64,000 nt of DNA from positions 46,183 through 110,182 of the forward strand of contig DASZBS010000006.1 of the NCBI GenBank assembly GCA_035943995.1, given 5' to 3'. Each line of letters opens with the position of its first letter. The first letter of the stretch is position 1. This stretch comes from Vulcanimicrobium sp035943995 (GTDB taxonomy: Bacteria > Vulcanimicrobiota > Vulcanimicrobiia > Vulcanimicrobiales > Vulcanimicrobiaceae). This document shows, piece by piece, positions 17,515-24,902 of the stretch. Both the position numbers and the translations under genes were made by a program. A model generated the notes under the pieces. That model was not told the origin of the DNA. It made no database searches and saw nothing but the letters and a program-made list of their open reading frames with translations.

Positions 17515-18471
17515 ATGCTGGACCCGCAGGCGCGCGCCTTTCTCGATTACGTCGCCGGGCTGAACCGGCCGCCGATCGCGAGCATGCCGCTTTCCGAAGC
17601 GCGCGCGCTCTTCGAGGAGTCGTTCGCGCGCTTGGGCGGCGCGCCCGTGCCCGTCGGTCGCGTCGAGGAAGTCGAGGCGCCGGGGCCGCGCGGTCCGATC
17701 CCGGTCCGCGTGTACACGCCCGAAGGCGCCGGCGGGCCGCGCCCGCTGTTCGTGTTCTTCCACGGCGGCGGCTGGGTGAACGGCAGCCGCGACAGCTACG
17801 ACGCCGTGTGCCGGCTGTTGACGCAGTCGAGCGGATGCATCCTCGCGTCGGTGGACTATCGCCGCGCGCCGGAGTTTCCCGCGCCCGCGCCGTTCGAGGA
17901 TTCATACGCGGCGTTCGCGTGGCTCGCCGCGCACGCGGCGGACGTGGGCGCGGAGCCGGGTCGGGTCGCGATCGGCGGCGACAGCGCGGGCGGTGCGCTC
18001 GCCGCGAGCGTCGCGCTCAAAGCGCGCGACGCGCACGGTCCCGCGATCGCGCACCAGCTGCTCGTGTATCCGGCGGTCGCGCAATGTGAGGAGGACGCAT
18101 CGTATCGCGCGTACGGCGAAGGTCATTTTCTGACGGCCGAACGGATCGCGTTCTACTGGAACTGCTACGTTCCGCAGCCGGAGCTCGCCGAGACGCCGTA
18201 CGTGCTCGCATCGCGCGCGGAGTCGCTGCGCGGTTTGCCGCCCGCGACGATCGTGCTCGCCGAGTGCGATCCGCTCCACGACATGGGCGTCGCCTATGCG
18301 GAGCGATTGCGCGCCGACGGCGTACCGGTGGAGCTGCGCGTATACGAAGGGCAGATCCACGCGTTCTTCTCGTTCATCGACTTGTTCGCGCGCGGCCGCG
18401 AAGCGGTCGTGTACGCGGGCGAAGCGGTCGGCGCCGCGTTCGCGCGGGAGTCGGCTAGCAGCGCGGGCTGA
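17515..18471 (+). CDS. Alpha/beta hydrolase, HSL-family esterase
   Basis: A 318-residue cytoplasmic esterase. The oxyanion-hole motif HGGGW (residues 83-87) and nucleophile motif GDSAGG (serine ~157) define the hormone-sensitive-lipase family; the catalytic aspartate and histidine are in ECDPLHDMG and GQIHAFFSF. It likely acts on short-chain esters. It is convergent with the amidase gene, and the two coding regions are immediately adjacent. Confidence 0.9.
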   Translation: MLDPQARAFLDYVAGLNRPPIASMPLSEARALFEESFARLGGAPVPVGRVEEVEAPGPRGPIPVRVYTPEGAGGPRPLFVFFHGGGWVNGSRDSYDAVCRLLTQSSGCILASVDYRRAPEFPAPAPFEDSYAAFAWLAAHAADVGAEPGRVAIGGDSAGGALAASVALKARDAHGPAIAHQLLVYPAVAQCEEDASYRAYGEGHFLTAERIAFYWNCYVPQPELAETPYVLASRAESLRGLPPATIVLAECDPLHDMGVAYAERLRADGVPVELRVYEGQIHAFFSFIDLFARGREAVVYAGEAVGAAFARESASSAG

Positions 18472-19746
18472 TCAGGCGCGCGCGAGCGCGGGCCGGCGCT
18501 CGTGCCAATCCGTGAGCCGCTGATACGCCGCGCCGAGCGCGAACGCGGACGCGATCGCGCCGTCCACGGCGATGATCTGCATCCCCAGCGGCAGCCCCGC
18601 GGGACCGAAACCGATCGGCACGGCGGCGACGGGTAGCCCGAACGCGCTCGCGGGCGTGACGAGCGGGATCGTCTCGTCGCGAAACGTTTTCGGCACGGGC
18701 GCGACCGGCGCCTCGGCGCCGGCCGAGGGCGCGAGCGCGACGTCGTAGCCGGCCGTCGCGGCGTTCCACGACGTGCGCGCGCGCGCGACGGCGGCGCGCG
18801 CGTCGTGCTCGTCGCGTTCGGTCAATGTGAGAGCGTGCGCGACGCGCGCGCGGACGTCCTCGCCGTACTCCGCGGCGTGCTCGGCGAAGTACGGTGCGTG
18901 CACGCGCGCGGCGGCGCGCTGCTGGATTACGCCGACCGCGCGCACCAGCTCGTCGTCCCACCACGTCACGTCGTCGACGACGACACCGTTCGCGCGCAGC
19001 GCCGCGGCGGCTTCGTCGAGCGCGGAACTCACGTCTGCGTCCACGCGATCCCATGCGCCGCCGCGCAGGCGGCACGCGCGCCGCGCCGCGGCGTGCGGTA
19101 CGGCGGCGCCGGCGAGGATCTCGTAGACGTGCCTTACCGTGCCGAGGTCGCGCGCGAACGGTCCGACGGTGTCGAGGCCGAGCGCGAGCGGGAAGATGCC
19201 GTCCAGCGGGAGCGCGCCCGTCGCCGGGCGCACCCCGGAGATACCGTTGAGCGCGGCCGGGATGCGGATGGAGCCGAGCGTGTCGCTGCCGAGCGCGGTG
19301 TCGGCGAGCCCGGCCGCGACGGCCGCCGCCGAGCCGCCGCTCGAGCCGCCGACGGTGCGCGTCGTGTCCCACGGGTTGGCGGTGCGCCCGAAGTGCGGGT
19401 TCTCGGTCGTGATTCCCCACGCGAACTCGTGCGTGTTCGTCTTGCCGATCACCAGCGCGCCGGCGGCGCGCAGCGCGGCGACGACCGGCGCGTCGTGCTG
19501 CGGATCGCGGCGGAAGAACGAGGAGCCCGCGCGCGTCGGCAGCCCCGCGACGTCGATGATGTCCTTGACCGCGAGCGTGCGGCCGTGCAGCGGACCGCGC
19601 GCCGCGGGCTCGATCGCGTCGAGCCGCGCCGCTTCGCGCAGCACGGCCGCGCCGTCGACCGCGACGTAGCAGTGCAGCTGCGCGTCGACCGTGGCGATTC
19701 GTTCCAGCAGCGCCCGCGCGCGTTCGGTGACCGTTCCGTCGCTCAT
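18472..19746 (-). CDS. Amidase-signature family amidase
   Basis: A 424-residue amidase. The Ser-cisSer-Lys catalytic set is visible: the lysine in LAVKDIIDV, the glycine/serine-rich GGSSGGSAAAVAAG and the nucleophile in GSDTLGSIRIPAA. Substrate cannot be told: it could be an aryl or aliphatic amidase, and it is not GatA because no gatB/gatC accompany it. It begins with ATG at 19746 and follows the ECF sigma gene on the same strand after 49 bases. Confidence 0.88.
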   Translation of the reverse strand: MSDGTVTERARALLERIATVDAQLHCYVAVDGAAVLREAARLDAIEPAARGPLHGRTLAVKDIIDVAGLPTRAGSSFFRRDPQHDAPVVAALRAAGALVIGKTNTHEFAWGITTENPHFGRTANPWDTTRTVGGSSGGSAAAVAAGLADTALGSDTLGSIRIPAALNGISGVRPATGALPLDGIFPLALGLDTVGPFARDLGTVRHVYEILAGAAVPHAAARRACRLRGGAWDRVDADVSSALDEAAAALRANGVVVDDVTWWDDELVRAVGVIQQRAAARVHAPYFAEHAAEYGEDVRARVAHALTLTERDEHDARAAVARARTSWNAATAGYDVALAPSAGAEAPVAPVPKTFRDETIPLVTPASAFGLPVAAVPIGFGPAGLPLGMQIIAVDGAIASAFALGAAYQRLTDWHERRPALARA

Positions 19747-19795
19747 GGCCGGCGAGTTCGTGATGCGCGCGCGTGCGCCTCGCCGGCGCTAGCTT

Positions 19796-20305
19796 TCACG
19801 CGGGCTGCAGCTTGGCGCGCAGCGCCAGCTTTGCGCGGTGCACGAACGTCTGCGCGGTGCCGATCGGGATGCCGAGCTGATGTGCGATGTCGCGGTAGGC
19901 GTGGCCGCGGCATTTCATCTCCAGCGCGCGCCGGTAGGCGGGGCGCAGCAGCGCGATCTCGCGCAGCACCTCGGCGCACTCTTCACGGTCGATGAGGCGG
20001 TCCAGCGTCGCGTCGCCGTGCGCGAGCTCCGGGAGCTCGTGCGCGTGCTGCGGCCGCCGGACTTCGTCGATCGCCGCGTTGCGCACGATGGCGAGGAACC
20101 ACGGCCGTACCGGCCGCGCGGCGTCGAAGCCGCGCTCGTAGCGCAGCGCGCGGCAGACGGCTTCCTGCATGACGTCGCGCGCCCGGTCGCGGTCGCGAAC
20201 GATGCGGCACGCCACGCCGTACGCGTCGTCCCAGTGCGCGAGGAGGTCGTCGCGAAAGGTCGTTTCGGCGAGCGCCGGTGGGTGGGCGCGATCGAACAGA
20301 AGCAA
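19796..20305 (-). CDS. ECF sigma-70-family factor
   Basis: A 169-residue protein with region 2 (YGVACRIVRDRDRARDVMQEAVCRAL) and region 4 (LRPAYRRALEMKCRGHAYRDIAHQL, then GIPIGTAQTFVHRAKLALR). Initiation is at TTG 20305 with GGAGG about 12 bases upstream. No anti-sigma gene is adjacent (the neighbours are an amidase and an XRE regulator), so its control is not evident. It may belong to a group regulated by other means. Confidence 0.88.
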   Translation of the reverse strand: MLLFDRAHPPALAETTFRDDLLAHWDDAYGVACRIVRDRDRARDVMQEAVCRALRYERGFDAARPVRPWFLAIVRNAAIDEVRRPQHAHELPELAHGDATLDRLIDREECAEVLREIALLRPAYRRALEMKCRGHAYRDIAHQLGIPIGTAQTFVHRAKLALRAKLQPA

Positions 20306-20363
20306 GGTACGGAACCTCCCTTTATCGGCGGATGGATCGGCGGGTCAGCGGCGGTTCGCGCCG

Positions 20364-20558
20364 CTAGTCATCGAAGAAGAAGATCTCCTCGATCGATTTC
20401 TTCAGGACACGCGAGAGCTTGATCGCGAGCGGCAGCGACGGATCGAACCGCCCGTTCTCGATGGCGATGATCGCCTGGCGCGACGTGCCGACGCGCGCGC
20501 CGAGCTCTTGCTGCGTCCAGCCCAGGTGCAGGCGCAGCTCGCGAACGGCGTTCTTCAC
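20364..20558 (-). CDS. Small XRE-family transcriptional regulator
   Basis: A 64-residue protein consisting almost only of a Cro/C1-type helix-turn-helix: LRLHLGWTQQELGARV, then GTSRQAIIAIENGRFDP and the tail LAIKLSRVLKKSIEEIFFF. It starts with GTG overlapping the stop of the upstream membrane-protein gene (GTGA). Such short XRE proteins are typically paired with a small membrane protein, and here the repeats in their shared promoter suggest autoregulation. Confidence 0.88.
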   Translation of the reverse strand: MKNAVRELRLHLGWTQQELGARVGTSRQAIIAIENGRFDPSLPLAIKLSRVLKKSIEEIFFFDD

Positions 20559-20980
20559 GCGCGCCGCCGCAAGCGCGCGAATGCCGCGACGAAGCCGAGC
20601 ACGAACGTCGCGGCGATCACGGCGATGACGCGAACGCCGAACGCGAACCCGAGCTCGTAGCCGGTGTAGATGATGACGCTCGAAAGGACAACGGAGACCG
20701 TGCACGCGTCGAGATAGACGCGATTGTAGAACTCGTCGAGGACCTTCGCATTCTCGATGAGGCCGACGACGATCGCGAGAAACGCCGCGATGCGAATCCA
20801 CCCGATGAGCGGGTACGGCAGCGCGGCGAGCGGCGGCAGCACCGCCGCGACGTGCACCACCAGGCCGGCGACCAAGACGGCTTGCGACCAGCGCGGCATC
20901 GCGACGAACGATTTCCACGACTCGCGGGCGAGGTCGCCGAGTAGGCTGGTTCCGTCATCGGGGTCGAGCGAGGCGTTCAT
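20555..20980 (-). CDS. Small membrane protein paired with XRE regulator
   Basis: A 141-residue protein with an acidic N-terminus and four hydrophobic segments (AVLVAGLVVHVAAVLPPLAA; WIRIAAFLAIVVGLI; TVSVVLSSVIIYTGYELG; VIAVIAATFVLGFVAAF). The function is unknown. It is the first gene of a two-gene operon whose second gene encodes a small XRE regulator. The ATG lies immediately after the -10 box of a strong promoter, so the message is predicted to be leaderless. Confidence 0.75.
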   Translation of the reverse strand: MNASLDPDDGTSLLGDLARESWKSFVAMPRWSQAVLVAGLVVHVAAVLPPLAALPYPLIGWIRIAAFLAIVVGLIENAKVLDEFYNRVYLDACTVSVVLSSVIIYTGYELGFAFGVRVIAVIAATFVLGFVAAFARLRRRA

Positions 20981-20986
20981 GACCCC

Positions 20987-21027
20987 AGTGTAACGTACAC
21001 CTTACATCATGTCAAGTGGACCTTACA
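20987..21027 (-). promoter_or_regulatory. Near-consensus leaderless promoter with direct-repeat operator
   Basis: On the minus strand TTGACA (21010-21015), a 17-base spacer and TACACT (20987-20992) form an almost perfect sigma-70 promoter. Only six bases separate the -10 box from the ATG, placing +1 at or next to the start codon. TGTAAGGT occurs twice (20999-21006 and 21020-21027), 21 bases apart or two helical turns, and the proximal copy forms an imperfect palindrome GTAA-n8-TTAC. These are the likely binding sites of the XRE protein encoded downstream. Confidence 0.7.
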
Positions 21028-21430
21028 GGGTCGGAGGGCTCGCCGCCTCCGCCGCGGACCAGGCCGGCGCGGGGCCGCCGTCGCGGTAGATGCGATGGCT
21101 CGGGTGCTCGGTGAGGTACACCGCGATCCGGTCCTCGGGCAGCCCGAGCGCTGCGCCGCACAGCGCCACGATCGTGCGCCCGAGCGCTTCGTGCTGCGCC
21201 GGCGTGCGGCCGTCGCGAACGTTGCACGTGACGACCGCCATCTCGCGCGGTGCGTCACCGGACGCGTCGTAGCGCCCCAGATCGCCGGGGGCGTACTGCA
21301 CGAAGCCGACGTTGACGATGCGCGCGCTGGTCTGCATGACGTCGCCGTACGCCGTCGCGAGCGCGCGCCCCAGCGCGTGCTTCGCATCGGCTGCGACGTC
21401 GCGCGTCGTATGAATTTGCAAGAACGGCAC
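21023..21430 (-). CDS. Tautomerase-family protein
   Basis: A 135-residue protein beginning VPFLQIHTTRDVAAD. A proline directly after the initiator, which becomes the catalytic N-terminal base after methionine removal, is the hallmark of the tautomerase/MIF superfamily; LYLTEHPSH-like and ALCGAALGLPEDRIAVYL segments fit the second half. I therefore use GTG 21430 rather than longer frames overlapping the opposite-strand gene. Substrate unknown. Its end overlaps the promoter of the XRE operon. Confidence 0.65.
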   Translation of the reverse strand: MPFLQIHTTRDVAADAKHALGRALATAYGDVMQTSARIVNVGFVQYAPGDLGRYDASGDAPREMAVVTCNVRDGRTPAQHEALGRTIVALCGAALGLPEDRIAVYLTEHPSHRIYRDGGPAPAWSAAEAASPPTL

Positions 21431-21461
21431 GATGATGATCCGTTTCGAGAAGGTGGCTTCA

Positions 21462-21701
21462 ATGAACTGCTGCGGCGATCCGAAATTCGAGCTCGTCGAA
21501 GACCTCGGCCACGTCGAGTCGGTCGACTGGGATCTGGGCACGTGCCCGTCGTGCGGCTCGTACGTGTTGCGGCAGTGGTCGGAATACGCGCCGCTGCACA
21601 CGTACTATGACAAGCTGACGCCGGAGGAAGGCGCACGCTTTCGCGACTCCCAAGGGCGCGACCGCTTGGTGCTGCTCAAGCGGTGGTACGCGGATCACTG
21701 A
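21462..21701 (+). CDS. Small cysteine-containing hypothetical protein (79 aa)
   Basis: A short protein starting MNCCGDPKFELVED and carrying a CPSCGSYVLRQW pair of cysteines, like half of a zinc ribbon; with the N-terminal CC it could bind one metal ion. ATG 21462 has AGGTGG 6 bases upstream, preferred over ATG 21432. No membrane segment. The function is unknown. It is divergent from the tautomerase gene. Confidence 0.6.
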   Translation: MNCCGDPKFELVEDLGHVESVDWDLGTCPSCGSYVLRQWSEYAPLHTYYDKLTPEEGARFRDSQGRDRLVLLKRWYADH

Positions 21702-21710
21702 CAACCCGTT

Positions 21711-21947
21711 TTGAATGACCCGCACATCGCGCGGCTGCACGGGTTGCCCAACCTCGGCGAGCTCTTCGGCGTGTGCTTCGTGGGCCACCAGATCGGGAGC
21801 TTCTTCGGTGCGTGGGCCGGTGGGCTCGCGGTGCAGTACACCGGCTCGTACACGCCGGTGTGGATCACGATCGTAGTCGTGGGGTACGCCGCGGCGCTGC
21901 TCAACCTGCCGATTCGCTACAAGTCGCCGCTCGTGCCGGCGGCGTGA
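21711..21947 (+). pseudogene. C-terminal remnant of an MFS transporter
   Basis: The frame encodes 78 residues with two hydrophobic helices: ARLHGLPNLGELFGVCFVGH, the GSFFGAWAGGLAV loop and VWITIVVVGYAAALLNLPIRY. This matches the last helices of an approximately 400-residue major facilitator transporter, and nothing upstream encodes the other ten helices. It overlaps the end of the convergent GNAT gene by 47 bases. It is interpreted as a deletion remnant; translation from the TTG at 21711 is doubtful. Confidence 0.65.
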
Positions 21948-22398
21948 CGAGGGCTTTTCGCATGAAGATCGTCGCCTGCGGGTTGTCGTTGTAGCGCGCG
22001 ATGCGCTCGTACCCGCGCCGGTCGTAGAAGCGCACGGCGTCGGCGAGGTCGTCGAACGTGTCGAGGTACACGGCCCGAAATCCGTGCCCGAACGCAAACG
22101 TCTCGAGCGCGTCCATGAGGCGCGCGGCGAGGCCGGATCCGCGTTGCGCGGGCCGCACATACAGCCGCTTCACTTCGCAGGCTTCGGGTTCCACGTTCGC
22201 CAGCGGCCGCATCACCACGCAGCCGACGATCTCGCCGCCGGCCTCGGCCAGCCATAACGCGCCCGGCCCGTCGAGATACGCTCGGAACTTTGCCGGGTCA
22301 TCGCGGACGACGACGCCGACTGCATCGTTGTACTCCGCGACGATCGCTCGCGCCGATGCTTCGTCCGAACCCGTCGCGCGCCGGATGCTCGTGTTCAC
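21901..22398 (-). CDS. GNAT-family N-acetyltransferase
   Basis: A 165-residue acetyltransferase. The acetyl-CoA-binding loop is VRPAQRGSGLAARLMDALE (residues ~86-104), preceded by EACEVKRLYV and followed by GFRAVYLDTFDDLADAVRFYDRRGYERI, the normal order of GNAT motifs A and B. The start is GTG at 22398. The acceptor is unknown. Confidence 0.9.
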   Translation of the reverse strand: MNTSIRRATGSDEASARAIVAEYNDAVGVVVRDDPAKFRAYLDGPGALWLAEAGGEIVGCVVMRPLANVEPEACEVKRLYVRPAQRGSGLAARLMDALETFAFGHGFRAVYLDTFDDLADAVRFYDRRGYERIARYNDNPQATIFMRKALVTPPARAATCSESAG

Positions 22399-22481
22399 GC
22401 CTTGTCCATGTTTGCATCGACCTGACCGAAAAGCGCGAGGTTGCGGCGGGGTGCGCGGCCTCCCCGTCGTACCGGTACACG

Positions 22482-22994
22482 ATGACCGGCCGCACCGCGC
22501 TCGTCATCGTGGTGAGCGTTGCGGAGCCGCTCGTCGGCGACGTTCGCGCACGATACGACCCCGTTGCCGCGCACGGCATGCTGCCGCACGTCACGGTGCT
22601 CTATCCGTTCGTGCCACCGCCGGCAAGCGACGAGGACATCGCGACGTTGCGCGAGCTCGCGGCGTCGACGCCGGCGTTCGACTTCACGCTGGCCGGCGTG
22701 CGCCGCTTTCCCGGTGTACTCTGGCTCGATCCCGCACCGGCGCGGCCCTTCATCGCGCTGACGCAGCGCGTGACCGCCGCGTGGCCGCAGCACGCGCCGT
22801 ATGAAGGCGCGCACGATGAGATCGTCCCGCACCTGACCGTCGCCCACGGCGGCGGCGCGCTCTTGGATTCCGTCGAGCCTCGGCTGGCATCCGGGCTTCC
22901 GCTGCATGCGACTGCGCGCACGTTAACGCTGATGGAGCGCGATGCATCGGGCTGGTGGTCGGCGCGTGCCGAATTTCCGCTGGGCGCCGTCTGA
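22482..22994 (+). CDS. 2'-5' RNA ligase / 2H phosphoesterase family protein
   Basis: A 170-residue protein with two His-x-Thr motifs, HVTVLYPFVPP (residues ~37-47) and HLTVAHGGG (~115-123), which define the 2H phosphoesterase superfamily that includes ThpR. It is expected to act on 2',3'-cyclic phosphates or related nucleotides, but substrate is not predictable. ATG 22482 gives a family-like start (MTGRTALVIVVS). Confidence 0.85.
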   Translation: MTGRTALVIVVSVAEPLVGDVRARYDPVAAHGMLPHVTVLYPFVPPPASDEDIATLRELAASTPAFDFTLAGVRRFPGVLWLDPAPARPFIALTQRVTAAWPQHAPYEGAHDEIVPHLTVAHGGGALLDSVEPRLASGLPLHATARTLTLMERDASGWWSARAEFPLGAV

Positions 22995-23011
22995 ACGTGC
23001 GGCGGCGGACG

Positions 23012-23362
23012 CTACGACTTGCGCTGGTGGATGCCGAACTTATTGCCTTCGGGATCGGTGACGAACGCGCTGAAGCACACGGGAGACTCGTGTATCTCGG
23101 TTACCGGAACGCCGAGATCGAGCAAGCGTTGGCGCTCCTTCGTGACGTCGTCCACTTCGAACGTTGCGCTGAACGACGTCCCGGGCGTGATCCCGAGCGG
23201 TTCGCCGTTGCCGATCCCGAACGCGACGCCGCCGACGTCGAACTCGGCCCAGTGGTCGCCGAATATGTCACCGGGCGTCAGCCCGATCGTGTCGCGGTAG
23301 AATGTCTGCGCCGCAGGTACGTCGCGCACGGAGTATGCGACGAAGGCCATTTTCTGGATCAT
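23012..23362 (-). CDS. VOC/glyoxalase-family protein
   Basis: A 116-residue single-domain VOC protein: MAFVAYSVRDVPAAQTFYRD begins the fold, AEFDVGGVAFGIGN and ATFEVDDV are the paired strands, and FVTDPEGNKFGIHQRK is the characteristic end with the metal-ligand region. GGAG lies 6 bases before the ATG at 23362. Such proteins range from glyoxalases to resistance proteins; the substrate is unknown. Confidence 0.88.
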   Translation of the reverse strand: MIQKMAFVAYSVRDVPAAQTFYRDTIGLTPGDIFGDHWAEFDVGGVAFGIGNGEPLGITPGTSFSATFEVDDVTKERQRLLDLGVPVTEIHESPVCFSAFVTDPEGNKFGIHQRKS

Positions 23363-23466
23363 GGATGCTCCTTCGGGATGCTGCGCGGGCCGGGCCTTCG
23401 CATCGATGTGAAGAACGCGGCGTGGTCCGCGACGACCCGCCGGACTCGCAAGGACTTCTCGATATT

Positions 23467-23897
23467 TTAGCCCGTCGCGCCCGCCACGTCGGCTGCCGAG
23501 AAGATGAGCTCGAACGATACGTCGTCGGGGCCGTCGACGAAGACTTGGCGGTCGCCGACACCGGGGATCGTCGCTTCGTGGACCGGGATGCCGAGCGAAC
23601 GCAGGCGCTCGATGGCTTCGCGGTAGCCGCTGCAGCGGAAGGCGACGTGATCGACGATCCCTTTCGTCCCGCGCTTCGCGGCGGCGCCTTGCGATGCGTC
23701 GAGCGCGTGCGTCACCTCTTTGTTGCCCGCGTCGCTGACGTGTACGACGGCCGTGCCGTTGCGGTAGAGCCAATGCCCGGGTGATCCGAAGGCCGGACGC
23801 GGCCCGTCTTCCAGGCCCAGCACCGAGTCAGAAAATCGGTCGTCCGCGCGACGTCGCCCGTGAGGATGTTGACGTGGTCCAGCGTTCGTACGTTCAT
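23467..23897 (-). pseudogene. VOC/glyoxalase-family gene with a frameshift
   Basis: The N-terminus (MNVRTLDHVNILTGDVARTT) is read from ATG 23897, but the continuation of the VOC fold (VLGLEDGPRPAFGSPGHWLY through DRQVFVDGPDDVSFELIF) is in another frame ending at 23467. The frames switch near 23823-23827, in the sequence ACTCGGTGCTGGG; one extra G would restore TR-VLGLEDG. Either a recent single-base deletion inactivated the gene or the assembly has an error here. The intact product would be about 143 residues. Confidence 0.75.
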
Positions 23898-23984
23898 GGT
23901 GCGGGCCGATTCGGCAGGGAGGCGCGCAGTTCCGTCGCGGCGCAGGTACGCCCCGGCGTAACGCCGGCTTCGACATCTATTTGA

Positions 23985-24302
23985 TCAGGACCATACCGTG
24001 CCGCCGTTGGCAAGATATTCGTGGACCGCTTCCAGCGCTTGATCCCGATGCTTTTGCAGCGTCATGCCGAGTGAAACTTCGGCGAAAGCCGCGGCGGCTT
24101 CGAGATCCGCGGCGATCGCTCCGCGGCGACGGCATACGATCGCGAGCAGCAGCAGCGAGGTGAGCCCGTTCGGGATGCAGGATGTCTCGTAGGTGAGGAA
24201 CGCTTCGCGTAAGGTCCGCTCGCGATCGCTCGCCGGTTCGCGCGTCCAGTCGATGCTGTAGCGCTCGAATATCTCGGGCGGCTTGAATGGGACGACGTTC
24301 AT
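23985..24302 (-). CDS. Module protein B, copy 1 (105 aa, unknown function)
   Basis: An alpha-helical 105-residue protein of unknown function: MNVVPFKPPEIFERYSIDWT, then FLTYETSCIPNGLTSLLLLA and GMTLQKHRDQALEAVHEYLA. No catalytic motif, signal peptide or clear transmembrane helix is recognised, although the SLLLLAIV stretch is hydrophobic. It follows module gene A with one intervening base. A copy about 85-90% identical in sequence lies at 58614-58931 with the same partner and spacing, so the pair is a conserved unit. Confidence 0.75.
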   Translation of the reverse strand: MNVVPFKPPEIFERYSIDWTREPASDRERTLREAFLTYETSCIPNGLTSLLLLAIVCRRRGAIAADLEAAAAFAEVSLGMTLQKHRDQALEAVHEYLANGGTVWS

Positions 24303-24303
24303 C

Positions 24304-24603
24304 CTACACCCCATCGAAGTCGCGCAAGAAGCAGACCGTGCGGTACTCGCCCGCCGCCGGCGTCTCCAGGTGGAAACCGGCTTCTCGGACCAGCGCGAGG
24401 TCGCGACGGAACGAGCGCAGCGAGACGCCGAATCGGCGCCGGTAGGACGCGATGGTGACCGACTCGCGGCGCGCGAAGAGGGCGGTAAGCCAGATGACGC
24501 GGACGAGCTTGAATGCGATGCCGTCGCGCTCGGTGTGGCGGAAGCGTCCGCCACGGCGTAGTGGGGTTTTCGACGCGGGCGCGTCGAATCGGGGGTTTGT
24601 CAT
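24304..24603 (-). CDS. Module protein A, copy 1: HTH DNA-binding protein (99 aa)
   Basis: A 99-residue basic protein with a winged-helix/DeoR-like HTH: LVRVIWLTALFARRESVTIA, SYRRRFGVSLRSFRRDLALV and REAGFHLE, resembling the N-terminal domain of WYL-type regulators without the WYL part. It is probably the autoregulator of the A-B unit. ATG 24603 is chosen because the equivalent upstream ATG hits a stop in this copy and both copies then give 99 residues. GGAG lies 11 bases upstream. Confidence 0.75.
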   Translation of the reverse strand: MTNPRFDAPASKTPLRRGGRFRHTERDGIAFKLVRVIWLTALFARRESVTIASYRRRFGVSLRSFRRDLALVREAGFHLETPAAGEYRTVCFLRDFDGV

Positions 24604-24629
24604 TCGGTGGCTAGCTCCATCGGGTGACG

Positions 24630-24661
24630 GACTCGGTCGGTGTTCTAGCACCGGCCGAGTC
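24630..24661 (-). promoter_or_regulatory. Leader hairpin of the A-B module, copy 1
   Basis: Two 13-base arms (24630-24642 and 24649-24661; plus-strand arms GACTCGGTCGGTG and CACCGGCCGAGTC) pair with one G-U and enclose a six-base loop. The hairpin is in the predicted 5' leader, ending 12 bases before the ribosome binding site of gene A. The arms are identical in copy 2 while four of the six loop bases differ. There is no U-tract, so it is not a simple terminator. Confidence 0.6.
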
Positions 24662-24693
24662 GCTTGTTTTAATGCGCGTGTGCGCGTAGCCAT

Positions 24694-24722
24694 ATTATAG
24701 CATTTGCGGACGTGGGGAACAA
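24694..24722 (-). promoter_or_regulatory. Sigma-70 promoter of the A-B module, copy 1
   Basis: On the minus strand TTGTTC (24717-24722), 17 bases, TATAAT (24694-24699). The perfect -10 and the same spacing are kept in copy 2. The predicted leader is about 85 bases and contains ACGCGCA repeats and the hairpin. Confidence 0.7.
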
Positions 24723-24902
24723 GCGTAAGATCGAAAAATCGCGGCGAGTCGATGACGTCCTCTTGCGTTAACCAGCACGACATTCTCGGCGCAACATTAC
24801 GAACAAACCATCATTTGACGGGACTGCGTCGCAAGCTACATTGCGTGCCTCGGTCGCCCATGCGGGTTGCCGTGTTCTGGGTCCCGAATTGTTCCGTCTA
24901 AA

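Noticed and set aside
19747..20305. Anti-sigma partner for the 20-kb ECF sigma factor
   Set aside because: The neighbouring membrane protein at 20555-20980 belongs with the XRE gene (shared promoter and GTGA overlap) and lies upstream with a separate promoter, so it is not taken as the anti-sigma factor.
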